Source: Pseudomonadota bacterium (lineage in GTDB: Bacteria > Bdellovibrionota_C > UBA2361 > OMII01). Taken from it: a stretch of DNA of 35,818 nucleotides. The stretch lies in contig OMII01000196.1 in the NCBI GenBank assembly GCA_900299055.1, positions 1 to 35,818 on the forward strand. Direction: 5' to 3'. The position numbers and the translations under genes are program-made. Positions within the stretch are counted from its first letter, which is position 1, and each line of letters starts with the position of its first letter. The notes beneath the pieces were generated by a model that saw only the letters and a program-made list of their open reading frames with translations, was not told where the DNA came from and ran no database searches. Shown here one piece after another: positions 15,998 through 25,997 of the stretch.

Positions 15998-17311
15998 TTG
16001 TTTCACCTTGCTCGAACTAGAACGACGTACGACAATCTCCGGGTGATTCTTCGCCCCACGGATACTCAAAAAAAACTAACCTATACTGCGGCACAACACT
16101 CCGCAGCTCGCACCCCGCACTTTGTTTTCAACCAACTCATTCCCTACATCGGAAACAAGCGCAAACTCCTGGGTCTGATAGAACAAGCCTTACCCGTCGC
16201 CGCTCGGGCTCACGGAAAAACGTTTCTAGATCTCTTCGCGGGAAGCGGCGTGGTGTCGCGCTATGCTAAATCTCTTGGCTATCAGGTACTCTCGAACGAC
16301 TGGGAGCCCTACGCCCGAGTTATCAACGGCTGCTACATAGGCACCAATCGCGCTCCCCGCTTCAAGAAATTAGGTGGATATGAGGCGGCGCTTGGCTCGC
16401 TGAACGACTTGCGCCCATGTTCTGACTGGGTGACAAAGCACCTCTGCCCTCGCAGTGATACACATTTTGATGTGAGCAGAGATCGAATGTTTTATATGCG
16501 CAAGAATGGTAGACGGATTGACGCCATTCGAAATGCGATCCTTGACTGGAAAGAGTCGGGGCTCATTACCGAACACGAGGAGATCTGCCTCTTAGCCCCA
16601 CTACTCTATCAAGCGTGCTACAATAGCAACACAAGCGGAGTATTTAAGGCGTTCCACAACGGATGGGGTGGCAGGACAGGCACAGCGCTCTACCGCATCG
16701 CGGGAGATCTCACACTCTCTCCAGCCGTGTTCTGCGACAACGGCCTACGAAACAAGGTCTTCTGCGAGGATGCCCAAAAGCTGGCTCGCCGCTTGAGCGG
16801 CTCGGCAGTCGACGTCGCATATCTCGACCCTCCGTACAATCAGCACCCCTACGGCAGCAACTACCATGTCCTCAACTCAATCGCCCTTTGGGATAAGCCC
16901 GTTGTAGGCACCACGATAGCCCATGGAAATAAGTCAGCGATTCGCACAGACTGGCGCTCACAACGTCGCAGCGCCTACAACTACGCTAAAGAGGCAAGTC
17001 GAGCCTACCAACAACTTCTCGACACGCTTAATGCCCGCTTCATTCTGACCAGTTATAGCACCGATGGGTCTATTCCGTTGGACGAGTTACTACGTGCCAA
17101 CACACAACGGGGTCAGACAACTTTGGTTATGCGTGGATACAAGCGCTACAGAGTCAGCAGTCAGCGTTTTTCAGAAAAGCCGATGAATGTCGAATTCATT
17201 ATTGTCACCGACACAACTCGACGGCCACGAGCTTCAGTTGAATCGCTGCTTCGCTCCATTCAAGCACAGGAGCGACAAGTTCTCTCAGCTCATCCAGAAA
17301 TCTGTCGTTGA
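15998..17311 (+). CDS. D12-class N6-adenine-specific DNA methyltransferase
   Basis: Motif X/I: LIPYIGNKRKLL, FLDLFAGSGVVSRYAKSLG; motif IV: VAYLDPPYNQHPYGSNYHVLNSIALWDKP. Exact start uncertain (TTG at 15998). Confidence 0.9.
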   Translation: MFHLARTRTTYDNLRVILRPTDTQKKLTYTAAQHSAARTPHFVFNQLIPYIGNKRKLLGLIEQALPVAARAHGKTFLDLFAGSGVVSRYAKSLGYQVLSNDWEPYARVINGCYIGTNRAPRFKKLGGYEAALGSLNDLRPCSDWVTKHLCPRSDTHFDVSRDRMFYMRKNGRRIDAIRNAILDWKESGLITEHEEICLLAPLLYQACYNSNTSGVFKAFHNGWGGRTGTALYRIAGDLTLSPAVFCDNGLRNKVFCEDAQKLARRLSGSAVDVAYLDPPYNQHPYGSNYHVLNSIALWDKPVVGTTIAHGNKSAIRTDWRSQRRSAYNYAKEASRAYQQLLDTLNARFILTSYSTDGSIPLDELLRANTQRGQTTLVMRGYKRYRVSSQRFSEKPMNVEFIIVTDTTRRPRASVESLLRSIQAQERQVLSAHPEICR

Positions 17312-17317
17312 GACGCT

Positions 17318-17366
17318 ACGCTTGGAGTTCCTTTAACCTTTGACGGAAAAACCCCAAGCGTAGCCT
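17318..17366. terminator. Intergenic inverted repeat between convergent genes, possible terminator
   Basis: GCTACGCTTGG ... CCAAGCGTAGC, perfect 11-bp arms, no strong T-tract. Confidence 0.45.
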
Positions 17367-17369
17367 TAT

Positions 17370-18074
17370 CTAGAGCGCCTTGGCGAACGCCTCCCACAAG
17401 CGGTCAGTCACGCCAGTCATCGCCTCTGGATGCCCCTGCGTCCCTACACAGAAGGGATGGTCGCAGTGTTCAATGAACTCCGCGATTCCATCCTCACTCC
17501 TTCCTACGACTCTAATACCAGTACCGGGCGAAGCGACCGCCTGGTGATGGATAGAGTTCAGAAGAATCTCTGTTGTGCCAAGGATGGTACCGACCTTACT
17601 ACCCGGCTCAAGCACCACCTTGTGGCAATGTTTAGCCAGATAGCTGTAGATCGTTGAGTTCTCCGCTCGGTGCGAGACCTCGGAAACATCGGGCAAATGC
17701 TGAATCAGCGTTCCTCCCAACGCCACATTTAACACCTGCGCGCCCCGACAAATGGCCAAGATCGGCCGCCCGTCTCGAACGAACTCACGCACCAGCGCTA
17801 GCTCAACACTATCTCTGTCGGTTGACCCCTTATCGGTCTTGTTATGCCTCTCAGCGCCATACAGAGCCGGATCGACATCTACTCCGCCAATAAGCAACAA
17901 CCCCTGCACGGACAGCATGATCTGCCGAATCCATGCCGTAGTGACCGTGGGCGGCAGTAGCACCGGAAACATATCGTGCTCAAACAGCTTCTGCAGGTAC
18001 GTCTCGCGGACGAATGCTTCGGCATCCGTCCCCTGACCAGACGTAGCCATCGGTACAAGTACTCTCTTCATCAC
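17370..18074 (-). CDS. Gamma-glutamyl-gamma-aminobutyrate hydrolase-like (peptidase C26) class I glutamine amidotransferase-like protein
   Basis: LLIGGVDVDPALYG, PILAICRGAQVLNVALGGTLIQHL, NSIHHQAV, VGTQGHPEAM. Confidence 0.9.
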   Translation of the reverse strand: MMKRVLVPMATSGQGTDAEAFVRETYLQKLFEHDMFPVLLPPTVTTAWIRQIMLSVQGLLLIGGVDVDPALYGAERHNKTDKGSTDRDSVELALVREFVRDGRPILAICRGAQVLNVALGGTLIQHLPDVSEVSHRAENSTIYSYLAKHCHKVVLEPGSKVGTILGTTEILLNSIHHQAVASPGTGIRVVGRSEDGIAEFIEHCDHPFCVGTQGHPEAMTGVTDRLWEAFAKAL

Positions 18075-18302
18075 AAGAACCTTTCATGCAAACAAGGAAC
18101 TCCAAACGTTACGAGGTAAAGGGGCTTACTACCCACTTCTCTCGAAACGCTCTGTAACGCTTCTACTCGTATTCACAGTGAACTCTCATCATACAGAACC
18201 TATATCACTAACCAAGGCCTGCGTCTTAGCGGTGGCATACGTGCGAGCTATGACGCAACTACGACACTGGAGCGATTCGGCCGCTACGAAAACCTCTCAG
18301 GT

Positions 18303-18322
18303 AAAAGCGCCACCACAGGCGC
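18303..18322 (-). terminator. Possible intrinsic terminator downstream of tRNA-Leu
   Basis: On the minus strand: GCGCC-tgtggt-GGCGC-TTTT. Confidence 0.4.
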
Positions 18323-18379
18323 AAACGCTCACTACCGAGTGGCATGACGTTACCGTTGCGACGGAGTATGCTTCTACGA

Positions 18380-18466
18380 TGGTGCCCAGAGCCGGACTTG
18401 AACCGGCACGGTATTGCTACCCCAGGATTTTAAGTCCTGTGCGTCTACCAATTTCGCCATCCGGGC
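18380..18466 (-). tRNA. tRNA-Leu (anticodon TAA), CCA encoded
   Basis: Reverse complement GCCCGGATGGCGAAATTGGTAGACGCACAGGACTTAAAATCCTGGGGTAGCAATACCGTGCCGGTTCAAGTCCGGCTCTGGGCACCA; acceptor GCCCGGA/TCTGGGC, class II variable arm, TAA in loop CTTAAAA. Confidence 0.97.
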
Positions 18467-18532
18467 GGAGAAACGAGTCGAACGACTCACCTAAAAGCCT
18501 ATCACTAAGCTTCTCGTCTTTAAAGGGCGCTG

Positions 18533-20323
18533 TTATCCTTTTGGGGCTACCTCAGGCATGACCACCCGAATATGGACATCACGAAGAGCCTTCTCGCTGG
18601 GCACACTTGGGGCTCCCATTAAAAGGTCTTCCACACTCTGCGCCATCGGGAACGCTATTACATCTCGAATTGCGTCCTCTTGAGCCAGCAGCATCACTAT
18701 ACGGTCGATTCCCGGCGCAAATCCGCCATGCGGAGGGGCACCGAACTTGAATGCCTTGATCATGCCACCAAACTTCTCGTCAACATCGGCCTGAGAATAC
18801 CCGGCGATCTCAAACGCCTTGTACATAATCTCCGGCTGATGATTACGGATCGCACCACTGGAAAGCTCATATCCGTTGCAGACAATGTCATACTGATATG
18901 CCTTTATGTCGAGCGGATCCTGCTCTAACAGCGCCTTCATCCCACCTTGGGGCATCGAAAACGGGTTGTGACTGAAGACGATCTGTCGAAGTTCCTCGTC
19001 CCACTCGTACATCGGAAAGTCCGTCACCCAACAAAAATGATAGCCACCCGAAAGCAATCCAAAATCATCGCCAAGCTTTGCTCTCAATTTACCGAGGTGC
19101 GGCAAGATCTGACGCGGCTTACCGGCGCCGATGAAGACAACTTGCCCAGGCTTGAGCCCAAGCGCGCTGATTAACGATTCCTGCTCAGCCGGACTCACAA
19201 ACTTCGCGATCGAGCCGCGCCATCCAGTCTCTTCGTAAATCAGATACGCAAGTCCCTGACCACTCCACTTTTGGAACAGCTCGATAGTATCATCGAAGTA
19301 TTTGCGTGCCGGCGGAGTCATAACCGGAAGAGGCATGGCAAAGATACCACCCTTATCACTCAGCACATTCTGAAACACCTTAAATGAGGAGTCAGAGAAT
19401 ACAGACGTCACTTCGTTGAGCCGCAGTGGATTTCGAAGGTCAGGCTTATCCGAGCCGAAGCTTCTCATCGCCTCGGCGTATGGTATTCGTACGAAGGGCG
19501 CCGGAGTCACGACATCTTTAGCAAACGTGGTGAAGACGCGAGACAGAAGCTGCTCTCCGACTGTGAAGACATCTTCCTGTTCAACAAAAGACATCTCGAT
19601 GTCGCACTGGTAAAACTCACCCGGCGATCGGTCGGCGCGCGGATCCTCATCGCGAAAGCACGGCGCTATCTGGAAGTAACGATCAAAGCCCGACACCATC
19701 AAAAGCTGCTTAAACTGCTGCGGTGCTTGCGGTAGTGCAAAGAATTTACCTGGATGAAAACGAGAGGGCACAAGAAAATCGCGCGCGCCCTCTGGCGAGC
19801 TGCTCGTAAGAATCGGCGTCTGAAACTCACTAAAACCCATGCCTGTCATGATCTCTCGGATCTTACTAATGACCCGCGAGCGAAGAAGGATATTCTCATG
19901 CACCTTCTCTCGTCGAAGGTCGAGAAACCGATAGGTAAGTCTGGTCGGCTCGGGAGCCTTATCGTCTTCAGCAATTTGAAAAGGCAAAACCTCGGCCGAG
20001 GAGAGAACCTCAACGGATTGGCAATGTATCTCAACCTCTCCGGTCTCGATCTTTGAGTTGACCATCGCCGTGTCACGTCTTCGCACTACACCCGTGACTT
20101 TTACCACGGACTCAACGCGAGCACTTTGAATCTCCTCGACACCGCTGCTGTTAAAGACTACTTGCGTCTGCCCATAATTGTCGCGAAGGTCAACAAACAC
20201 CAACCCTCCATGATCTCGCTTGCGCAAAATCCATCCCGAAAGAGTAACTGTCTGTCCATCGTGCGAGGCGCGAAGTTCGCCGCAGGTATGAGAACGATAA
20301 ATACTGGTAAGATATGAGGACAT
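18533..20323 (-). CDS. aspS: Aspartyl-tRNA synthetase
   Basis: [96 protein letters not shown]. Start at Met 20323. Confidence 0.96.
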   Translation of the reverse strand: MSSYLTSIYRSHTCGELRASHDGQTVTLSGWILRKRDHGGLVFVDLRDNYGQTQVVFNSSGVEEIQSARVESVVKVTGVVRRRDTAMVNSKIETGEVEIHCQSVEVLSSAEVLPFQIAEDDKAPEPTRLTYRFLDLRREKVHENILLRSRVISKIREIMTGMGFSEFQTPILTSSSPEGARDFLVPSRFHPGKFFALPQAPQQFKQLLMVSGFDRYFQIAPCFRDEDPRADRSPGEFYQCDIEMSFVEQEDVFTVGEQLLSRVFTTFAKDVVTPAPFVRIPYAEAMRSFGSDKPDLRNPLRLNEVTSVFSDSSFKVFQNVLSDKGGIFAMPLPVMTPPARKYFDDTIELFQKWSGQGLAYLIYEETGWRGSIAKFVSPAEQESLISALGLKPGQVVFIGAGKPRQILPHLGKLRAKLGDDFGLLSGGYHFCWVTDFPMYEWDEELRQIVFSHNPFSMPQGGMKALLEQDPLDIKAYQYDIVCNGYELSSGAIRNHQPEIMYKAFEIAGYSQADVDEKFGGMIKAFKFGAPPHGGFAPGIDRIVMLLAQEDAIRDVIAFPMAQSVEDLLMGAPSVPSEKALRDVHIRVVMPEVAPKG

Positions 20324-20440
20324 CAAAAATCCGAAAAATACGTACAAAACGTGTGTCCCCGGTATACTACGAAACCACGGCCCCGTCACGAGGCATGAAT
20401 TCAAGCTCTTAGCTGTATTTTTTGCGAATAATCGCCGGTT

Positions 20441-21010
20441 CTATCGACTAAATAGCCGTGAGGCCGTATCCAGAGCGACACCAAGCGGCGCTAATACCAT
20501 CGCCGACGTACCCCGCGCGTCAGCTCCCTCAAAGGTTACCTGAAGTTGCCGGCCACGATGGCCATCTGAAACCTCAGCAAGTTCGCGCATAGAGACGTCC
20601 CCGCGATCATGAAACCCAAGCCTCACACTAAACTCTGCACTTGCTCCTGCAAGTGTCCGAAACACTCGGGCCCTTATCGTTTCATCCGATCGCTTCTCAA
20701 ACAAGAGCCAGCCGCTCCCCATGCACTCATCAGACACGGCTCTCGGTTCTGTAAATTGATATCCGGTGCCGGTCTCCCGGCAGCAAACGCTCACCTCTCG
20801 CCCAGGATCGCCGAGAAACGCATAGCTAAGGGCACAGAGGCCATCGATGCCGGCCTGTTCCAAAATCAAGGTAGAGTAGCGCCGTAGACTAGGGCGGGCG
20901 AAGCGAGAATCCGAAACACTCGGACCATTCTCTGGCAGACGATCTTCAGTGATGAGCATACCCTGCCCCTCAAAACCCGAAAAAACCGACGTAAGACGAG
21001 ATGAAGGCAA
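20441..21010 (-). CDS. Hypothetical protein, 189 aa
   Basis: Long ORF downstream of murG on the same strand, no recognised domain. Confidence 0.6.
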   Translation of the reverse strand: MPSSRLTSVFSGFEGQGMLITEDRLPENGPSVSDSRFARPSLRRYSTLILEQAGIDGLCALSYAFLGDPGREVSVCCRETGTGYQFTEPRAVSDECMGSGWLLFEKRSDETIRARVFRTLAGASAEFSVRLGFHDRGDVSMRELAEVSDGHRGRQLQVTFEGADARGTSAMVLAPLGVALDTASRLFSR

Positions 21011-21103
21011 CCGACGCCTCCTCTCCTCACATATAGTTTCGATGCTCGATTCAATCGAACGATTCGTGGCCTCTAAGGGCTTTAGACAGGCTGGACTCTG
21101 CCT

Positions 21104-22249
21104 TTATCGTCCAGCTAACCTCTTGATCCCCAGAGCGATCGATTGTGCGGCCTCAAGACCGCGGGGCTCGCACGACGCCTCTTTCATAGCCCGATAGGTC
21201 TCTGGCGAAAGTACAGACTCGAGTGCCGACGTCAGTCGCTGTCCGAATTGAGGCTGATTCTCTTCGACAACGATAGCTTTATGCAGATTCGCCAAAGCCC
21301 TCGCATTATCGCTTTGATGCGTACCTTGTTGAAACGGGTACGGAACAAACACAGCTGGGCGGTTCACACACGAAATCTCCGCAACGGAACTGGCGCCAGC
21401 CCGACTGATAATAATGTCGCTCCACTCGTATGCTCCCGCCATATCATCAATAAAGGAGACCACCGAGGCTTTTACTTTTGCGGCCCGGTATGAATTGAGA
21501 ACGAGATCTACATTCTCCTGCCTACACTGATGCACCACCTCAACGCCCCGAGAGCTCAACAAAGCGCCGAAATGGGCAACTGCCTCGTCTAACCCGCGCG
21601 CTCCCTGGGATCCTCCCAATACGAGCAGACGGGACGGAGCTCCGGTCCTCACCGCCGCTCTATCGACCGCCTTTAACTCCGGCCTGACAGGATGTCCAGT
21701 AAACTCGACAACCGCTCTACCCTTGACTGTCGTCTCGCGAAACGATACCGACATTCGATCGGCCACATAACCAAGCACTCTATTCGCCATACCCGGATGG
21801 AGTTCGGCCTCATGGGCCCAGGAAGGGATCCGCATGATGCGCGCTACCACGAGCGGCAACACCGAGACATACCCGCCCACACCTACGACAACATCGGGTT
21901 TAAATCGACGAAACAAACGGACGCATTGAAACACACCAATAGGTAGGCGAGCTGCAAACTGCACAAGCCCCAGCAGCCCACGACGCTTAACGCCCGCACT
22001 AGAGATGATATGCCGAGTGAACCCTCTCCCCACAATCAGCTTCTCCTCCAGGGGTTTTCCTGCTCCGATGAACTCGACCACTGCGCCCGACGTCACCTCA
22101 CGCAGCGCATCCACGACGTGGAGGGCCGGAATTAAATGGCCTCCGGTTCCAGAGGCGGCTACTAAGACCCGCAAACCAGGGGCGACTTGGCCACCAACGC
22201 TCACGTGGGAAGATTCCAAAGATGACGAGGCACACTCAGACATGATCAA
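21104..22249 (-). CDS. murG: UDP-N-acetylglucosamine--N-acetylmuramyl-(pentapeptide) pyrophosphoryl-undecaprenol N-acetylglucosamine transferase
   Basis: VAASGTGGHLIPALHV, VVGVGGYVSVLPLV, LVLGGSQGARGLDEAV, IISRAGASSVAEI, PYPFQQGTHQSDNA. Confidence 0.95.
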   Translation of the reverse strand: MIMSECASSSLESSHVSVGGQVAPGLRVLVAASGTGGHLIPALHVVDALREVTSGAVVEFIGAGKPLEEKLIVGRGFTRHIISSAGVKRRGLLGLVQFAARLPIGVFQCVRLFRRFKPDVVVGVGGYVSVLPLVVARIMRIPSWAHEAELHPGMANRVLGYVADRMSVSFRETTVKGRAVVEFTGHPVRPELKAVDRAAVRTGAPSRLLVLGGSQGARGLDEAVAHFGALLSSRGVEVVHQCRQENVDLVLNSYRAAKVKASVVSFIDDMAGAYEWSDIIISRAGASSVAEISCVNRPAVFVPYPFQQGTHQSDNARALANLHKAIVVEENQPQFGQRLTSALESVLSPETYRAMKEASCEPRGLEAAQSIALGIKRLAGR

Positions 22250-22257
22250 TGATTACA

Positions 22258-23418
22258 TTACGAGGGTATTAACGTTACAGCGTCAGACTCTCGCTTGATG
22301 CCCAGTAGCAGACCAACTACCGCCATACAAGCCATAAGACTCGACCCACCATACCCGACAAGCGGCAGAACCATGCCCTTTGTCGGAAGAAGTCCGATCA
22401 CAACTCCGACGTTCAAGAGCGCAGGCGCCACGATCATCATGGTGAGCCCCACTGCGAGCGCAAAAAGGAAGGTGTCATTACGAACCGATTTGGCCAGCAG
22501 AAGCCCTCTCCACATAACCACCAGAAACGCCAGGAGCACCATTACGCCCCCTACAAATCCCAATTCCTCCGAGATTACCGCAAAGATAAAATCCGTATGC
22601 GCAGCCGGCAGAAAGAACAATTTCTGCTGACTATCACCGAGCCCCACACCCCACACCTGGCCAGTCCCCACAGCAATGAGCGACTGAATCAACTGATAAC
22701 CCTTCCCTGAAGCATCCGCAAAGGGTGAGAGAAAGCTGACGATACGCATCATGCGATACGGCGAAATCGCCACGAGCACGCCCAGCACAACCACTACTGC
22801 TACGGTGCATAGGCCCATATGTAAAAGTCGAACACCACTTGCGAGTGCCATTGCCAATACGACCACGATGATAACTGCCGACGAGCCAAAATCCGGCTGC
22901 ATGAGCAGCAGCGACGCGGCCATCCCGACCAGACCGAAGGGTTTAATAATGCCGTGAAAAAAACTCCCAATTCGAGCCTCGTGCCTCGCAAAAAAGCCAG
23001 CCATGAAGACAACCATACAGACCTTCACGAATTCAGCTGGCTGGAAACGGATCGGGCCAAACTTCACCCAGCGCGAAGCACCTCCCGCACGGTCAGCAAT
23101 CCCTGGCACCAGAGGAAGAGCGAGCAAAAAGAGCGATAGACCAAACAGATATGGGGACACCTGGCGCAGCAGCGAAAAGGGCACTCGCATACAGATGAAC
23201 ATCAGGCAAACTCCGAGGATCGCCGAAATGGTCTGTCGCTTCGCATAGAAAAGAGCCTCTCCCATCTTCTCTTGCGAAACGATGCCGGTGGTCGAATACA
23301 CCATGACAAGGCCAAAACCGACCAACAACAAAACAGTCGATAACAACACGTAATCGAGTGCCGAGGGAGCCTTCAATCCACGCAAGCGATGGGCTGCTGC
23401 AAGATGTGCGTATTCCAT
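22258..23418 (-). CDS. ftsW: Peptidoglycan polymerase / cell division protein FtsW (SEDS family)
   Basis: ALDYVLLSTVLLLVGFGLVMVYST, RWVKFGPIRFQPAEFVKV, AHTDFIFAVISEELGFVGG, YGGSSLMACMAVVGLLLGI. Start chosen at 23418. Confidence 0.94.
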   Translation of the reverse strand: MEYAHLAAAHRLRGLKAPSALDYVLLSTVLLLVGFGLVMVYSTTGIVSQEKMGEALFYAKRQTISAILGVCLMFICMRVPFSLLRQVSPYLFGLSLFLLALPLVPGIADRAGGASRWVKFGPIRFQPAEFVKVCMVVFMAGFFARHEARIGSFFHGIIKPFGLVGMAASLLLMQPDFGSSAVIIVVVLAMALASGVRLLHMGLCTVAVVVVLGVLVAISPYRMMRIVSFLSPFADASGKGYQLIQSLIAVGTGQVWGVGLGDSQQKLFFLPAAHTDFIFAVISEELGFVGGVMVLLAFLVVMWRGLLLAKSVRNDTFLFALAVGLTMMIVAPALLNVGVVIGLLPTKGMVLPLVGYGGSSLMACMAVVGLLLGIKRESDAVTLIPS

Positions 23419-23538
23419 ACGGGCACTATGACAGATCGAGGCATCTTTCAGCCAGTCGCGAAATACGGTAGATGCGCCCAAAAATCCCAAACCAGGAGGG
23501 TCACTCCCCCCTTGTCCAGCGCAACGCTATCAGCCACT

Positions 23539-24360
23539 ATGTTGGCTATGAATTCTCCTGCTTTTGAGTCGCCAAGCCAATCCCACATCCACACCGTGAC
23601 GCTTGGCACAACTGGCCCAAGGATAGTCATGCTTCACGGATGGGGGCGGTCGCTTGACGCACTCAGACCTCTCGGTGAGCTCCTCGCTAATCAGTATCGG
23701 GTTGTTTTGGTAGATCTCCCGGGCTTTGGCCTCTCTCCGATCCCTCCTGAGGCATCAAACGACGGCGGAGGCTGGGACACGCGACAGTACGCGGAGAGGG
23801 TCAAACAGCTACTGGATCAACTCTCCATAGACTCGTGTATCCTTGTTGGCCATTCGTTCGGCGGAAGATTGTCAGTTCAACTAGCGGCACGATACCCCCA
23901 CCTTGTTAAGGCTCTCATTCTTATCGGCAGTCACGGCCTGTCGCGCCAACGTCCCCCACTAGAGGAAGTTCGAATCCGAGTCATCCGGTTTCTCGTTGCG
24001 TGTGCGAAAAAAATCGACGGACTGATCGGCACTCGACTCTTCGCCCACTACTTCGCGCCGAAGTTTGGCTCCGCGGACTACAAGGCTGCCGGCGACCTTC
24101 GTAAAACACTCGTGAAGACAGTCAACGAGGATTTACAAGCGCAGGCGCGTGCCATCACATCACCCGCGCTTCTGTTATGGGGCTCTAAAGACACCGCAAC
24201 CCCGACCGACCTAGCCTATAAGTATCACAGCCTCATCGCTGATTCAGAGCTGCAGATATTTCCTGATAAGGGGCACGAGCCCTTCAGTGATGTAGGCTCC
24301 CACCTGTGCGCTACGTACATCGAGCGTTTTCTCAATAAGCGAGGACTCTCTAGTGAATAA
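23539..24360 (+). CDS. Alpha/beta hydrolase
   Basis: IVMLHGWGRS, VDLPGFGLS, nucleophile elbow LVGHSFGGRLSVQLAARYP, LLWGSKDTATP, DKGHEPF. Confidence 0.9.
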   Translation: MLAMNSPAFESPSQSHIHTVTLGTTGPRIVMLHGWGRSLDALRPLGELLANQYRVVLVDLPGFGLSPIPPEASNDGGGWDTRQYAERVKQLLDQLSIDSCILVGHSFGGRLSVQLAARYPHLVKALILIGSHGLSRQRPPLEEVRIRVIRFLVACAKKIDGLIGTRLFAHYFAPKFGSADYKAAGDLRKTLVKTVNEDLQAQARAITSPALLLWGSKDTATPTDLAYKYHSLIADSELQIFPDKGHEPFSDVGSHLCATYIERFLNKRGLSSE

Positions 24361-25987
24361 AGTGACTGTCTTTCTCTACGCTGCAGGCCTGCTCTACTTT
24401 GGTTGGCGTCGATTACTATCATACCTGCGATTCTTCCAGCAGGAGGAATATAGCAAGCCGCGATTTGTAGAGTGGCTTAAAGCAAAGCGCGCATACGACC
24501 GTCGCGGTACGGCTCTAGCGGTCGGAATCGCAATCTTGGCATATACGACCCACGGCGGATGGGGGGAACTGCTCCTCGCACTGACGGGAACGCTGGGCTT
24601 CTTGTGGATTGTCCGCTGGACAGAGGAAGATCCACGCACGTCGGGCAAGATCAAACTTAACATGACTATTCGTGCCACCAAGATAGCCTACGTTGCATTC
24701 GGGCTACTCGCACTTCTTGTAAGCGTACCAATCGGGATGTCTTGCTTCAGCTGCTGTGCGAACTCCACCCCCTTTGACACGTTTGCATTCCTATCAGTTA
24801 TCTTCGTTCAAACACCTCCAGCTCTGTTAATGGTCGCCAACTCGCTGCTATGGCCGGCGGAGAAAGCACTCCAAGACAACTACTACAGAGACGCTCAGCG
24901 CATTTTGCGCGAGACTCATCCGCTTATTATCGGTATCACCGGAAGCTACGGAAAGACCGGCGCAAAAGCCGCTCTTGGAGATATTCTAACACAGTGCCTA
25001 GGTCCGACCTTCTGGCCGAAGAAGAGTATTAATACCGTAATGGGAATCACTCGTACTATCCGCGAGACCCTTAAACCGTATCACCGATATGCGGTCATTG
25101 AGATGGGCGCATACAACATAGGCTCTATTAAGCGTTTGTGTGATTTTACTCCTCCCCAAGCAGCATTGGTGACAGCAGTCGGGATAATGCACCTTGAACG
25201 ATTCGGCAGCCCCGAAAACGTCTACAATGCGAAGTCCGAGATCGCGCAGGCTCTCCCTGCGGACGGACTTCTTGTTTGTAACGGCGACAGTCCAGGCGCA
25301 CGCCGTATGGCGCACGAACACAAACGCCAGACGACCCTTCTGTATGGGCTTGATTCAACCGCCGGCAACCTCGATTGTCGGGCCGATAACCTAATTTTCG
25401 ACGACAAAGGAAGCTCGTTCACAATTCATTGGCAAGGCTCAACCTATCAGGCGAGAACACCACTACTTGGACGACCAGCAGTATCAAACATCCTAGGAGC
25501 GTTCACCATGGCGTGCGCACTTGGGGCCAACCCGGCATATGCTGCTGCCTGCCTTGCTAATCTTGAGCCTGTGGATAATCGGCTTGTGCTAGAGCGACGC
25601 TCGGGTGTTTCGTACCTTCGAGACGCCTACAACTCTAACCCGATCGGCTTTACTGCGGCACTTGAAGTGCTAAAAACCCTCAAGGCGCAGCGGCGCATCC
25701 TTATGACTCCCGGGATGATAGAACTCGGAGACCAGCAAGCTGCTGAAAATCGGCGCTTAGCCACCCTCGCAGCAGGAGCGGCTGATATCGTCATCGTGGT
25801 TGGTCATGTCAACAGAGATGCAATTCTAGGCGGGCTATCAGACGCGAAGTTCCCTCCGGAGAAGATCGTCACAGTGAACTCCCGTGAAGACGCGTTCAAT
25901 TGGCTCAAGGCTCAAGGATGCGCGGGGGATCTTGTTCTTATTGAAAACGACCTCGGGGACCTTCACGAGGGAGACGTTCGGTTTTAA
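24353..25987 (+). CDS. murF: MurF-type Mur ligase with multi-pass membrane N-terminal region
   Basis: P-loop ITGSYGKTGAKAAL, NTVMGITRTIRETL, VIEMGAYNIGSIKRL, YNSNPIGFTAALEVL, ILMTPGMIELGDQQ; ~130 aa hydrophobic N-terminus. GTG start overlaps the upstream stop by 8 nt. Confidence 0.85.
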   Translation: MNKVTVFLYAAGLLYFGWRRLLSYLRFFQQEEYSKPRFVEWLKAKRAYDRRGTALAVGIAILAYTTHGGWGELLLALTGTLGFLWIVRWTEEDPRTSGKIKLNMTIRATKIAYVAFGLLALLVSVPIGMSCFSCCANSTPFDTFAFLSVIFVQTPPALLMVANSLLWPAEKALQDNYYRDAQRILRETHPLIIGITGSYGKTGAKAALGDILTQCLGPTFWPKKSINTVMGITRTIRETLKPYHRYAVIEMGAYNIGSIKRLCDFTPPQAALVTAVGIMHLERFGSPENVYNAKSEIAQALPADGLLVCNGDSPGARRMAHEHKRQTTLLYGLDSTAGNLDCRADNLIFDDKGSSFTIHWQGSTYQARTPLLGRPAVSNILGAFTMACALGANPAYAAACLANLEPVDNRLVLERRSGVSYLRDAYNSNPIGFTAALEVLKTLKAQRRILMTPGMIELGDQQAAENRRLATLAAGAADIVIVVGHVNRDAILGGLSDAKFPPEKIVTVNSREDAFNWLKAQGCAGDLVLIENDLGDLHEGDVRF

Positions 25988-25997
25988 GGAATCTGAT

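Noticed and set aside
18287-18307. CCTCTCAGGTAAAAG, an exact-looking match to the conserved 3' segment of the glycine riboswitch
   Set aside because: No upstream GAGAG partner strand and no CCGAAGGxGCAA core in 18120-18290, and no glycine gene downstream; the strand leads into an antisense tRNA-Leu.
18178-18561. 127-aa plus-strand ORF
   Set aside because: Runs across the antisense tRNA-Leu and into aspS; not a real gene.
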